NCBI GenBank assembly: GCA_049454855.1
Contig: JBMUAQ010000078.1
Coordinates: 1 to 10,439, forward strand
Source of the DNA: UBA2093 sp049454855
GTDB lineage: Bacteria; Actinomycetota; Acidimicrobiia; Acidimicrobiales; Ilumatobacteraceae
Length of the DNA: 10,439 nt
Reading direction: 5' to 3'
Shown piece by piece: positions 1 through 9,475 of the stretch. A model generated the notes under the pieces. It was not told the DNA's origin. It ran no database searches and saw only the letters and a list, made by a program, of their open reading frames with translations. Both the position numbers and the translations under genes were made by a program. Position 1 is the first letter of the stretch; each line of letters starts with the position of its first letter.

Positions 1-3275
<3,275 letters not shown>

Positions 3276-3469
3276 GATCACTCCTGGGTTTGGGTTCGGC
3301 GCGAGGCTGTGTTCTGACCCCACGGGAACCCGGCGTGATTTTGGGCAACGGGGAACCAGGAGGGGCAAGACACGGCAACTTGCAACGCTATCGGGTCGAA
3401 CCCGGCCGGGACAACGGGGAAACAGGCCTTCCGGACACCCGGAGACCCGCCTGAGGGGGGGACGTTCGG

Positions 3470-3497
3470 CCCCCGGCCGGGGGTGCGTCAAGCACCC
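3470..3497 (-). repeat. Overlapping GC palindrome and hairpin upstream of rpoB
   Basis: Positions 3470-3483 are a perfect 14-base palindrome (CCCCCGGCCGGGGG). Overlapping it, GGGTGC at 3481-3486 and GCACCC at 3492-3497 form a 6-bp stem with a 5-base loop. The two folds share bases 3481-3483, so they are mutually exclusive in a transcript. This could be an alternative-structure attenuator, or simply GC-rich untranslated sequence. Confidence 0.3.
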
Positions 3498-3552
3498 GGG
3501 AACGCCGACGGGGCCCGCCCCCACATGGGAACGGACCCCGCTCGGTCACTGG

Positions 3553-3573
3553 GGGCGGCCACCGGGGCCGCCC
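3553..3573 (-). terminator. Hairpin just after rplL, possible attenuator
   Basis: Read on the minus strand, GGGCGGCC, a 5-base loop and GGCCGCCC form a perfect 8-bp GC stem starting three bases after the rplL stop codon. No T-run follows, so it is not a classical intrinsic terminator. Partial termination, pausing or protection of the rplL mRNA 3' end are all possible. The position matches the well-known rplL-rpoB attenuator location, which is the reason for the call. Confidence 0.4.
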
Positions 3574-3576
3574 GGG

Positions 3577-3966
<390 letters not shown>

Positions 3967-4059
3967 TGCACTGTCTCCTTGTGTGTGTTGTTTCTGTTGT
4001 TGAACTGTGTTGGTTGTGGGATACGGGGCGCGGTGCCCCTGTGGTGAAGGAATCCGGTG

Positions 4060-4584
4060 CTAGGCCGACTTCTGGTCGACGAGCGCCTTCAAGCCGTACG
4101 CCATGTTGCGCGGGAGTGCCTGGAGCAGACCTGCGGTCTTGACGAGCGGGGCCTGCAGCATCCCGGCGAACTGGCTGAGCATGACCTCGCGCGACGGGAG
4201 CTCCGCCAGCACGTTGACATCCTGTGCGGACACGGCCTTGCCGGCCACCGCACCGCCACGGATGACGAGGAGCGGGTTCGTCCTCGCGTACTCCTTCAGG
4301 CTCTTCGCCACTGCTGCGACGTCGCCCTTCACGAACGCAAGTGCGGTCGGGCCGACGAGCAGGGTGTCGAGACCCTCGATGCCCGCCTCGCGCGCGGCGA
4401 AACGAGCGAGAGTGTTCTTGTAGACGCGGTACTCGCAACCTGCCTGGCGAAGATCACGACGGAGATTCGCAAGGGCAGTGACGGAGAGACCGCGGTACTC
4501 GGTGACGATCACGGCATCGGCCTCGTCGATCTTGGTCTTGACCTCAGCGACGACGGCTTCCTTCTCGGAACGGACTGTTGACAT
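4060..4584 (-). CDS. rplJ: 50S ribosomal protein L10
   Basis: L10 anchors the L7/L12 stalk to 23S rRNA next to L11 and also represses its own mRNA. The product is 174 residues, typical of the family. It starts MSTVRSEKEAVVAEV, followed by the conserved VTEYRGLSVTALANLRRDLR block (about residues 27-46), VYKNTLARFAA, and a C-terminal helix region (QFAGMLQAPLVKTAGLLQALPRNMAYGLKALVDQ) that would carry L12 dimers. The ATG at 4584 is preferred over an in-frame ATG at 4656 because a strong AGGAGGTG (4594-4587) directly precedes it, while the 24 extra upstream residues look non-family and would overlap the leader RNA. The stop is TAG at 4062-4060. Confidence 0.97.
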   Translation of the reverse strand: MSTVRSEKEAVVAEVKTKIDEADAVIVTEYRGLSVTALANLRRDLRQAGCEYRVYKNTLARFAAREAGIEGLDTLLVGPTALAFVKGDVAAVAKSLKEYARTNPLLVIRGGAVAGKAVSAQDVNVLAELPSREVMLSQFAGMLQAPLVKTAGLLQALPRNMAYGLKALVDQKSA

Positions 4585-4678
4585 TTCACCTCCTCGGGTG
4601 TCCTTGGTTTCTCGCCCGGGGCGCTCGCTTGCACGAACGCCGCACCGGACGGACACAAGGCCCGATGGTGAGGAATCC

Positions 4679-4726
4679 GCCTGGTCAGGTGGGCTTTCGC
4701 CCCTTGGCCACCTGGGTGGACCGGAC
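4679..4726 (-). ncRNA. Ribosomal protein L10 leader, core of the autoregulatory mRNA structure
   Basis: On the minus strand an outer stem pairs GTCCGGTC (4726-4719) with GACCAGGC (4686-4679), with one mismatch and one G-U pair. Inside it CAGGT (4714-4710) can pair with ACCTG (4690-4686; its last base competes with the outer stem), and the tip is a GGGC/GCCC stem closed by a GAAA tetraloop (4702-4691). The 5' side carries a 7-base bulge with nothing opposite, giving the bent, kink-turn-like arm expected of the L10-(L12) binding site. It sits in the 221-base rplA-rplJ gap, about 95 bases before the rplJ start, where this leader is known in many bacteria. Excess L10-L12 complex would bind here and repress rplJ-rplL. 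The fold is read by eye; a covariance-model match would settle it. Confidence 0.65.
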
Positions 4727-4805
4727 GTCTTCGGCGAGGACCGAGAGATCAGTTGTTGATGTGAAGCCTAGGGGCGCCCGGCTCGGACGCCACCCCGGCG
4801 GGTTC

Positions 4806-5507
4806 TCACTCCGAGACTGCCTTGAGGCGGTTGACGTCGACCTTGACGCCGGGCCCCATGGTGGTGGAGAGGGAGATCTTCTTCATGTAGCGGCCCTTGG
4901 CTGCGGCGGGCTTCACCCTCTGCAGCTCGTCGAGCACGGCGCGCAGGTTGGACTCGAGGTCGGCCTCGGAGAACGAAGCCTTGCCGATGCGCACATGGAC
5001 GTTTCCGTAGCGGTCGGTGCGGTATTCGACCTTGCCGCCCTTGAACTCGCCCACTGCACGGCCGACGTCGGTGGTGACGGTGCCGGACTTCGGGTTCGGC
5101 ATGAGGCCGCGCGGACCGAGCACGCGACCGAGACGACCGACGAGCGGCATCATGTCGGGCGTGGCAATCATGAGATCGAAGTCCATGTTGCCCTTCTCGA
5201 TCTCCTGGGCGAGGTCGTCGGCACCCACGAGGTCGGCACCGGCGGCGCGGGCCTCGGCGGCGGCGTCACCGGCGGCGATCACCGCGATGCGCACGGCCTT
5301 GCCCGAACCTGCGGGGAGCGCAACCGTCCCGCGCACGGTCTGGTCGGCCTTGCGGGGGTCGACACCGAGCCGCACGGCAACGTCGACGGACTCGTCGAAC
5401 TTCTTGGTGGCCGTCCTCTTCACGATGGACACGGCCTCGGTGGGTGTGTACTGCTGGTCGCGGTCATAGAGCGCGATCGCTGCCTTGTACTTCTTCGGTT
5501 CCGGCAT
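4806..5507 (-). CDS. rplA: 50S ribosomal protein L1
   Basis: L1 forms the mobile L1 stalk of the large subunit that moves with the E-site tRNA, and in many bacteria it represses its own operon by binding the mRNA. The 233-residue product matches the family length. It begins MPEPKKYKAAIALYDRDQQY and contains FDESVDVAVRLGVDPRKADQ (about 38-57), the GADLVGADDLAQEI block, the hallmark GRVLGPRGLMPNPKSGTVT (about 128-146), and the C-terminal MKKISLSTTMGPGVKVD. The ATG at 5507 is preceded by AAGGAGAGG. It starts 77 bases after the rplK stop, consistent with a rplK-rplA transcript. Confidence 0.98.
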   Translation of the reverse strand: MPEPKKYKAAIALYDRDQQYTPTEAVSIVKRTATKKFDESVDVAVRLGVDPRKADQTVRGTVALPAGSGKAVRIAVIAAGDAAAEARAAGADLVGADDLAQEIEKGNMDFDLMIATPDMMPLVGRLGRVLGPRGLMPNPKSGTVTTDVGRAVGEFKGGKVEYRTDRYGNVHVRIGKASFSEADLESNLRAVLDELQRVKPAAAKGRYMKKISLSTTMGPGVKVDVNRLKAVSE

Positions 5508-5584
5508 GATGCCTACCTCTCCTTCCTTGCGGGTTGACCGACCGGGCGAGGTGCTCCCGGGTGCGGACTGTTCCTGACGCCCTG

Positions 5585-6010
5585 TCAGACCACCTTGAGA
5601 CCCATCGAACGGGCCGTGCCGCGGATCTGCTGCTTGGCCGCCTCGAGGTCGTAGGCGTTGAGGTCGGGCATCTTGATCTTTGCGACTTCCTCGATGTCGG
5701 CCTCGGTGACGGTGCCGGCAACGGTCTTGCCGGGTGTCTGCGAGGCCTTCTCGAGACCGGCCTTCTGGCGCAGCAGCACGGGTGCCGGCGGCGTCTTCAG
5801 GATGAAGGTGAAGGAACGGTCCTCGAAGATGCTGATCTCGACGGGGATGATGGTGCCGGCCTGCGACTCGGTCGCGGCGTTGTACTGCTTCACGAAGTCC
5901 ATGATCTGGACGCCGTGGGGTCCGAGCGCGGTACCGACCGGCGGCGCGGGCGTGGCCTTGCCCGCGGGGATCTGGATTTTCACGATTGCGGCGAGCTTCT
6001 TCTTGGCCAT
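5585..6010 (-). CDS. rplK: 50S ribosomal protein L11
   Basis: L11 binds the GTPase-associated centre of 23S rRNA, contacts elongation factors and the RelA-type stringent response, and forms the thiostrepton site with the rRNA. The 141-residue product is of standard length. The N-terminal domain carries the proline-rich thiostrepton-proximal segment PAPPVGTALGPHGVQIMDF (about residues 21-39), and the C-terminal rRNA-binding domain carries PPAPVLLRQKAGLEKAS and the terminal QQIRGTARSMGLKVV. The ATG at 6010 follows AAGGGGAG at a normal distance. It lies 38 bases downstream of the nusG stop, the usual order. No thiostrepton-pocket change stands out. Confidence 0.98.
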   Translation of the reverse strand: MAKKKLAAIVKIQIPAGKATPAPPVGTALGPHGVQIMDFVKQYNAATESQAGTIIPVEISIFEDRSFTFILKTPPAPVLLRQKAGLEKASQTPGKTVAGTVTEADIEEVAKIKMPDLNAYDLEAAKQQIRGTARSMGLKVV

Positions 6011-6048
6011 GGTTCTCCCCTTCTGGGCGTCCTAGTCTGCCGTGCCGA

Positions 6049-6651
6049 TCAGAGCTTTGCGACCTGACCGAAGTCCATTTCGACCAGGGTCTCGCGGCCG
6101 AAGATGTTCACGAGCACCTTCAGCTTCATGTGGTCGGGGTTGATCTCGGCGACCGTGCCGTTGAAATCGGCGAACGGGCCCTCCTTGACGCGGACGCTCT
6201 CCCCCACCTCGTAGTCGAGCTTCGGGGCCTTGCGCTTGGTGGCCACCTGGCCGTCACCCTTGACCGACAGGAAGGTCTCCACCTCGCGGCGCGACAGCGG
6301 CGTGGGCTTCTGGCCCTTGTGGGCCTGGCCCACGAAGCCGGTGACGCCCGGGGTGTTGCGGATGCAGAACCAGGTCTGGTCGTCCATCTCGCAGCGAACG
6401 AGCAGGTAGCCGGGGAACACCTTCTTCGACACGGTGGTCTTGCGGCCCTGCTTGAACTCGACCACGTCCTCCATGGGGATCTGGATCTCGTAGATGGAGT
6501 CCTCCATGTTCATGGTCTGGATGCGCGACTTCAGGTTCGCCTCGACCTTCTTCTCGTAGCCGGACTGCGAGTGCACCACGTACCAACGGCCGGGCTTCTC
6601 CCATGCCGGGGTCTCCTGTGGGCCCTCGTCCTCGTCGGTCTCCTCGCCGTC
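6049..6651 (-). CDS. nusG: Transcription elongation/antitermination factor NusG (5' end missing)
   Basis: NusG binds the RNA polymerase clamp through its NGN domain and couples it to Rho or ribosomal protein S10 through the KOW domain. About 200 codons are recognisable: an acidic tail (DGEETDEDEG, 6651-6622), then the NGN domain starting GRWYVVHSQSGYEKKVEANL, with KKVFPGYLLVRCEMDDQTWF and NTPGVTGFVG, and a C-terminal KOW domain with VKEGPFADFNGTVAEI ending GQVAKL. Acidic N-terminal extensions are usual in actinobacterial NusG. No start codon exists in frame between the acidic tail and position 6744; beyond 6651 the frame is antisense to a nicotinamidase and has no NusG character. So the true start, and the secE expected before it, are missing. 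The end at 6651 is the limit of what I recognise, not a start codon. Confidence 0.93.
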   Translation of the reverse strand, partial: DGEETDEDEGPQETPAWEKPGRWYVVHSQSGYEKKVEANLKSRIQTMNMEDSIYEIQIPMEDVVEFKQGRKTTVSKKVFPGYLLVRCEMDDQTWFCIRNTPGVTGFVGQAHKGQKPTPLSRREVETFLSVKGDGQVATKRKAPKLDYEVGESVRVKEGPFADFNGTVAEINPDHMKLKVLVNIFGRETLVEMDFGQVAKL

Positions 6652-6660
6652 GAGGGCGGT
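6640..6660. other. Junction where two divergent genes both lose their 5' ends
   Basis: The bases here read as the acidic NusG tail on the minus strand and as LLAVEGG of a nicotinamidase on the plus strand, with codons exactly in register on the two strands. Neither gene continues sensibly across it, and there is no intergenic promoter space. A short sequence around CTCGCCGTCGAGG that could encode both is the likely crossover. An assembly chimera is my first explanation; a microhomology-mediated deletion is the second. Confidence 0.7.
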
Positions 6661-7170
6661 GCCGCAGTGGCCTCGCGAGTGTCGAAGTACCTCCGCGACT
6701 CGCGTTCGATCTACGACGTGGTCGTGGCCACTCGCGACTGGCACATCGACCCCAAGGGACACTTCGCCGACCAACCCGACTACGTCGACACGTGGCCCCA
6801 CCACTGCGTTGCCAACACCACCGGCGCCGACTTCCATTCCAACCTCGACGAGTCGGTCGACTTCGCCTCGTCGATCGACGTGGTCGTGTCGAAGGGCAAC
6901 TACACCGCGGCGTACAGCGGGTTCGAGGGCGCCACCGACGACGGTCGTTCGCTCGCCGATTATCTCAAGTCGCACGGCGTCACCGAGGTCGATGTCGTGG
7001 GCCTGGCCACCGACCACTGCGACCGTGCCACCGCTCTCGACGCGGTCAATGAGGGTTTCACGGTTCGCCTTCTCCTTCCGATGTGCGCGGGCGTCGCTCC
7101 GGCAACCACGGAAACGGCCCTCGCGCAGATGGCCGCTGCGGGTGTCACCATCATCGACTCCGTTGCCTGA
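6643..7170 (+). CDS. pncA: Nicotinamidase/pyrazinamidase, isochorismatase fold (5'-truncated)
   Basis: Nicotinamidase hydrolyses nicotinamide to nicotinate and ammonia for NAD salvage. From LAVEGG onward (175 residues) the sequence tracks PncA of Mycobacterium tuberculosis from about its residue 19 to the end. Metal ligands are present in ATRDWHIDPKGHF (Asp at 6736, His at 6742 and 6760) and WPHHC (His at 6802). The catalytic Lys is at 6892 (VSKGNYTAAYSGFEG) and the nucleophile Cys at 7018 (LATDHC). The N-terminal strand with the DVQNDFCEGGS motif, which holds the catalytic Asp, is absent; the preceding ALVLVG looks similar but is the antisense of the NusG acidic tail. The nearest in-frame start candidates are GTG at 6571 (inside antisense nusG) and GTG at 6667, neither with a clear ribosome binding site. 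As drawn here the enzyme should be inactive. It converges on the transporter operon with a 27-base gap. Confidence 0.88.
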   Translation, partial: LAVEGGAAVASRVSKYLRDSRSIYDVVVATRDWHIDPKGHFADQPDYVDTWPHHCVANTTGADFHSNLDESVDFASSIDVVVSKGNYTAAYSGFEGATDDGRSLADYLKSHGVTEVDVVGLATDHCDRATALDAVNEGFTVRLLLPMCAGVAPATTETALAQMAAAGVTIIDSVA

Positions 7171-7197
7171 ACACAACCCGGGCTCGATCACGAGTCG

Positions 7198-8052
7198 CTA
7201 GCCCCGCTTGGCTGTCACGAGCGGCCGCAAACGCGCCGCCACCACGGCGATCACGAGCATGATCATCTGTGCGTACACCGTCGACACGTGGAATTGCATC
7301 ACACCGAGCGATCCGCCCAACACCACCGCGGCGATGGCCAGGCCCTTCAACGACCCGGGCTTTCCGAGAATCACCACCAGGAACGAGTTCACGAGGAATC
7401 GCAGCCCGTACTGCGGAGTGAGGGTGTTGATCGGAGCGAGCATCGCCCCGGCCAGACCGGCGGTCGCGCAGCCGATTCCGAACAACCACGTGCGAGCGCT
7501 TCGCACGCTGTAACCCATGGCTTCGGCGAGTTCGGGATTGCGCACCGCCGCCCGCCAACGCAGACCGATCGTGGTGCGATCGAACAACAGCCACGCGGCA
7601 ACCAGCACGATCGCGGCGATCACCACCGTGAGCCGCCACCACGGAACGTTGTAACCAGCGACGATGAACGAGCCGCCGATCGGGTCGTCGACCTGCTTGG
7701 GATTGGGTGAGTAGATGAGCTGAACTCCCTGGCGAATGATCAGCGACAATCCGAACGTCACGAGCAACGTGTCGAGTGGGCGCAGATACAGACGTCTCAC
7801 GAGCACGAGTTCGACGAAAGCCCCGAACAAGCCGGCGACGAACGGCGCGATGACGAAACCCCAGGTGGGTGAACCCGACCAGTCCTGGACCTGATAGGTG
7901 ACGTAGGCGCCGATCAGGATGAACTCGCCGTGCACCATGTTGACGACACCCAGCAGACCGAGCGTGAAGTGCAGACCGATCGCGACGATGACGAAGGTGG
8001 CCACCAGGGCCACGACGGTGAACGAGTCGACCGGGAGAAGCGTGCCGAGCAT
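7198..8052 (-). CDS. ABC transporter permease, UrtB/LivH type (urea or branched-chain amino acid family)
   Basis: This is one of two membrane subunits of a HAAT-family importer. The 284-residue product has hydrophobic segments throughout and the family landmarks LGLLGVVNMVHGEFILIGAY near residues 28-47, RRLYLRPLDTLLVTFGLSLI in the middle, and a cytoplasmic coupling region (RWRAAVRNPELAEAMGYSVR) that should dock on an ATPase. The RPLDTLLVTFGLSL and NMVHGEF wording is closer to UrtB than to LivH as I remember them. The ATG at 8052 overlaps the stop of the upstream ATPase gene (TGATG), which indicates translational coupling and argues against the longer frame from 8145. It is the last gene of the operon, an unusual place for the B/H subunit. 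Substrate cannot be told from the sequence alone. Confidence 0.9.
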   Translation of the reverse strand: MLGTLLPVDSFTVVALVATFVIVAIGLHFTLGLLGVVNMVHGEFILIGAYVTYQVQDWSGSPTWGFVIAPFVAGLFGAFVELVLVRRLYLRPLDTLLVTFGLSLIIRQGVQLIYSPNPKQVDDPIGGSFIVAGYNVPWWRLTVVIAAIVLVAAWLLFDRTTIGLRWRAAVRNPELAEAMGYSVRSARTWLFGIGCATAGLAGAMLAPINTLTPQYGLRFLVNSFLVVILGKPGSLKGLAIAAVVLGGSLGVMQFHVSTVYAQMIMLVIAVVAARLRPLVTAKRG

Positions 8053-8750
8053 CAGACCGACAACCTCGCCTCGATGACTCCGCTGGCATAGAGGTCTCTG
8101 ATCATCCCGCTCTCGACGATGGCGCCTTGCTCGATCACGTGGCAACGCCCACCGATCGCCAGCGCAGTGTCGAGATTCTGCTCAACGAGCAACACCGAAG
8201 TGCGCTTGACCACCTGAGCCAGCGCTTCGACGAGTTGTTCGCGAACCACCGGGGCGACGCCTTCGGTGGGCTCATCGAGGAGCACCAACGACGGCGCACT
8301 CGAGAGCGCCATCACGAAACTGAGCATCTTGCGCTGTCCACCGCTCAGACTCTGCGCGTCCTGCTTCATGCGCTCCTTGAGGATCGGGAACCAGTCGAGC
8401 ACTTCGTTCTGCATGTCGATGCGCTCGTCCTGGAAGTGACGCGACAGTCGAAGGTGCTCCCCGACCGAGATCCCCGGGTACACGCCCATTCCCTGGGGCA
8501 CGTAAGCCAGGCCGGCCCGGTTGATGCGGTTGCCGGGCCAGCGCGACACGTCATGGCCGTCGAAGACGACACGACCGGTGTGCGGCAGCAGTCCGGCGAT
8601 CGCCTTGAGAACCGTGGTCTTGCCGGCGCCATTGAGTCCCAACATGGTGAGAACCTCACCGCGCTCGACCGACAGATCGAGGCCGGACACGATCGTGGTC
8701 TGGCCGTAGCCGACACCGAGGCCGGAAACCGAGAGAATCGGCTCACTCAT
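8052..8750 (-). CDS. ABC transporter ATP-binding protein, UrtE/LivF type
   Basis: This ATPase subunit powers the importer. The 232-residue product has Walker A GLNGAGKT (38-45), Q-loop Gln86 in YVPQGMGVYP, signature LSGGQ (135-139), Walker B VLLDEP (156-161), and the VEQN switch (Gln191 in place of His) that is normal for the LivF/UrtE group. PTEGVAP after Walker B also fits that group. The stretch after the signature, RKMLSFVMALSSAP, departs from the more common QQMLAIGRAL wording. The ATG at 8750 overlaps the stop of the preceding ATPase by four bases (ATGA); residues upstream in the longer frame are a shadow of that gene. It should pair with the other ATPase as a heterodimer. Confidence 0.92.
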   Translation of the reverse strand: MSEPILSVSGLGVGYGQTTIVSGLDLSVERGEVLTMLGLNGAGKTTVLKAIAGLLPHTGRVVFDGHDVSRWPGNRINRAGLAYVPQGMGVYPGISVGEHLRLSRHFQDERIDMQNEVLDWFPILKERMKQDAQSLSGGQRKMLSFVMALSSAPSLVLLDEPTEGVAPVVREQLVEALAQVVKRTSVLLVEQNLDTALAIGGRCHVIEQGAIVESGMIRDLYASGVIEARLSV

Positions 8751-9475
8751 ACCGTGCGCCCCAGGAAGGCGTCGCGCACCGCCTGATCGTGCTGCACTTC
8801 GTCGATGGTTCCCGACGCGATGATCGTTCCACGATGCATCACGAGCACGCGATTGCTGACGCGGCGAATGAAGTCGATGTTGTGTTCGACCACCACCACG
8901 GCGCGAACGGTGCGCTCGGCGACGAGTCGACGACAGAGTTCGGCCATACGGGCAGCCTCGGAACGAGTCATTCCCGAGGTGGGCTCGTCGAGAAGGAGGA
9001 GGCTCGGCTTCGTGAGGAGCACCATGCCGATCTCCAGCCATTGCTGCTCTCCGTGACTCAACTTCGACGCGGAATCGAACTGCTTCGAGGACAAACCGAT
9101 CATCTCGAGCATCGCATCGACTTCGGCCGGCGACGACGCATCGGATCCTCGACCCTTGCGCATCGCACCGAGCCGGAGGTTCTCGCGCACGCCCAGGGCC
9201 GGAAAGACCGTGGTGTGCTGGAACACCATTCCCAGACCACGGCGAACTCTCTGGTGGGCCGGGAGATCGGAGATGTCGGCACCATCGAAATCGATGCGGC
9301 CTTGCGACAACTCGATTCGACCGTACAGAAGGTTGAGCAGCGTCGTCTTCCCGGCCCCGTTCGAACCCACGAGTCCGGTGACTTCCCCTTCCGTGAGATC
9401 GAAGGAGACGTCCTGAACCGCCATGAAGCCACCGAACGACTTGCTGACTTCGCGGATTTCCACCAGCGCGGTCAT
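8747..9475 (-). CDS. ABC transporter ATP-binding protein, UrtD/LivG type
   Basis: This is the second ATPase of the importer. The 242-residue product shows Walker A GSNGAGKT (37-44), Q-loop Gln86 in VFQHTTVFPALGV, signature LSHGEQQ (139-145), Walker B LLLLDEP (159-165) and H-switch His198 (VVVVEHN). The signature region LSHGEQQWLEIGM and the TSGMTRSE stretch after Walker B resemble UrtD of urea transporters, whereas LivG proteins usually have LPYGxQRRLEIAR. The C-terminal MHRGTIIASGTIDEV and the terminal FLG follow the LivG/UrtD pattern. The ATG at 9475 overlaps the upstream permease stop by four bases (ATGA), so translation is probably coupled. The longer frame extending to 10147 is a shadow of that permease. 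Confidence 0.92.
   Translation of the reverse strand: MTALVEIREVSKSFGGFMAVQDVSFDLTEGEVTGLVGSNGAGKTTLLNLLYGRIELSQGRIDFDGADISDLPAHQRVRRGLGMVFQHTTVFPALGVRENLRLGAMRKGRGSDASSPAEVDAMLEMIGLSSKQFDSASKLSHGEQQWLEIGMVLLTKPSLLLLDEPTSGMTRSEAARMAELCRRLVAERTVRAVVVVEHNIDFIRRVSNRVLVMHRGTIIASGTIDEVQHDQAVRDAFLGRTV

Larger units (their letters stand above)
3276..3576 (-). other. rplL-rpoB intergenic region with GC-rich hairpins
   Basis: About 300 bases carry no convincing gene. In bacteria generally this gap holds an attenuator or RNA processing site that lowers rpoBC expression relative to the ribosomal proteins. Two hairpins are seen in the half nearest rplL (listed separately). A weak promoter-like pair on the minus strand, TTGTCC at 3414-3409 and TAGCGT at 3390-3385 with an 18-base spacer, could start an rpoB-specific transcript, but the match is poor and I would not rely on it. 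The rpoB ribosome binding site AGGAG is at 3285-3281. Confidence 0.6.

Noticed and set aside
5986..6640. An extended plus-strand start for the nicotinamidase frame
   Set aside because: This part is antisense to nusG and the rplK start region, has no nicotinamidase similarity, and arises from the same codon bias. It would be a false N-terminal extension.
6652..7191. A minus-strand extension of nusG up to an ATG at 7191
   Set aside because: The upstream ~180 residues are antisense to the conserved nicotinamidase coding sequence and do not look like a NusG N-terminus, which in Actinomycetota is acidic and much shorter.
7183..7194. CTCG-ATCA-CGAG inverted repeat between the convergent nicotinamidase and permease genes, as a bidirectional terminator
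   Set aside because: The stem has only 4 bp and no T-run on either side; it is too weak to call.
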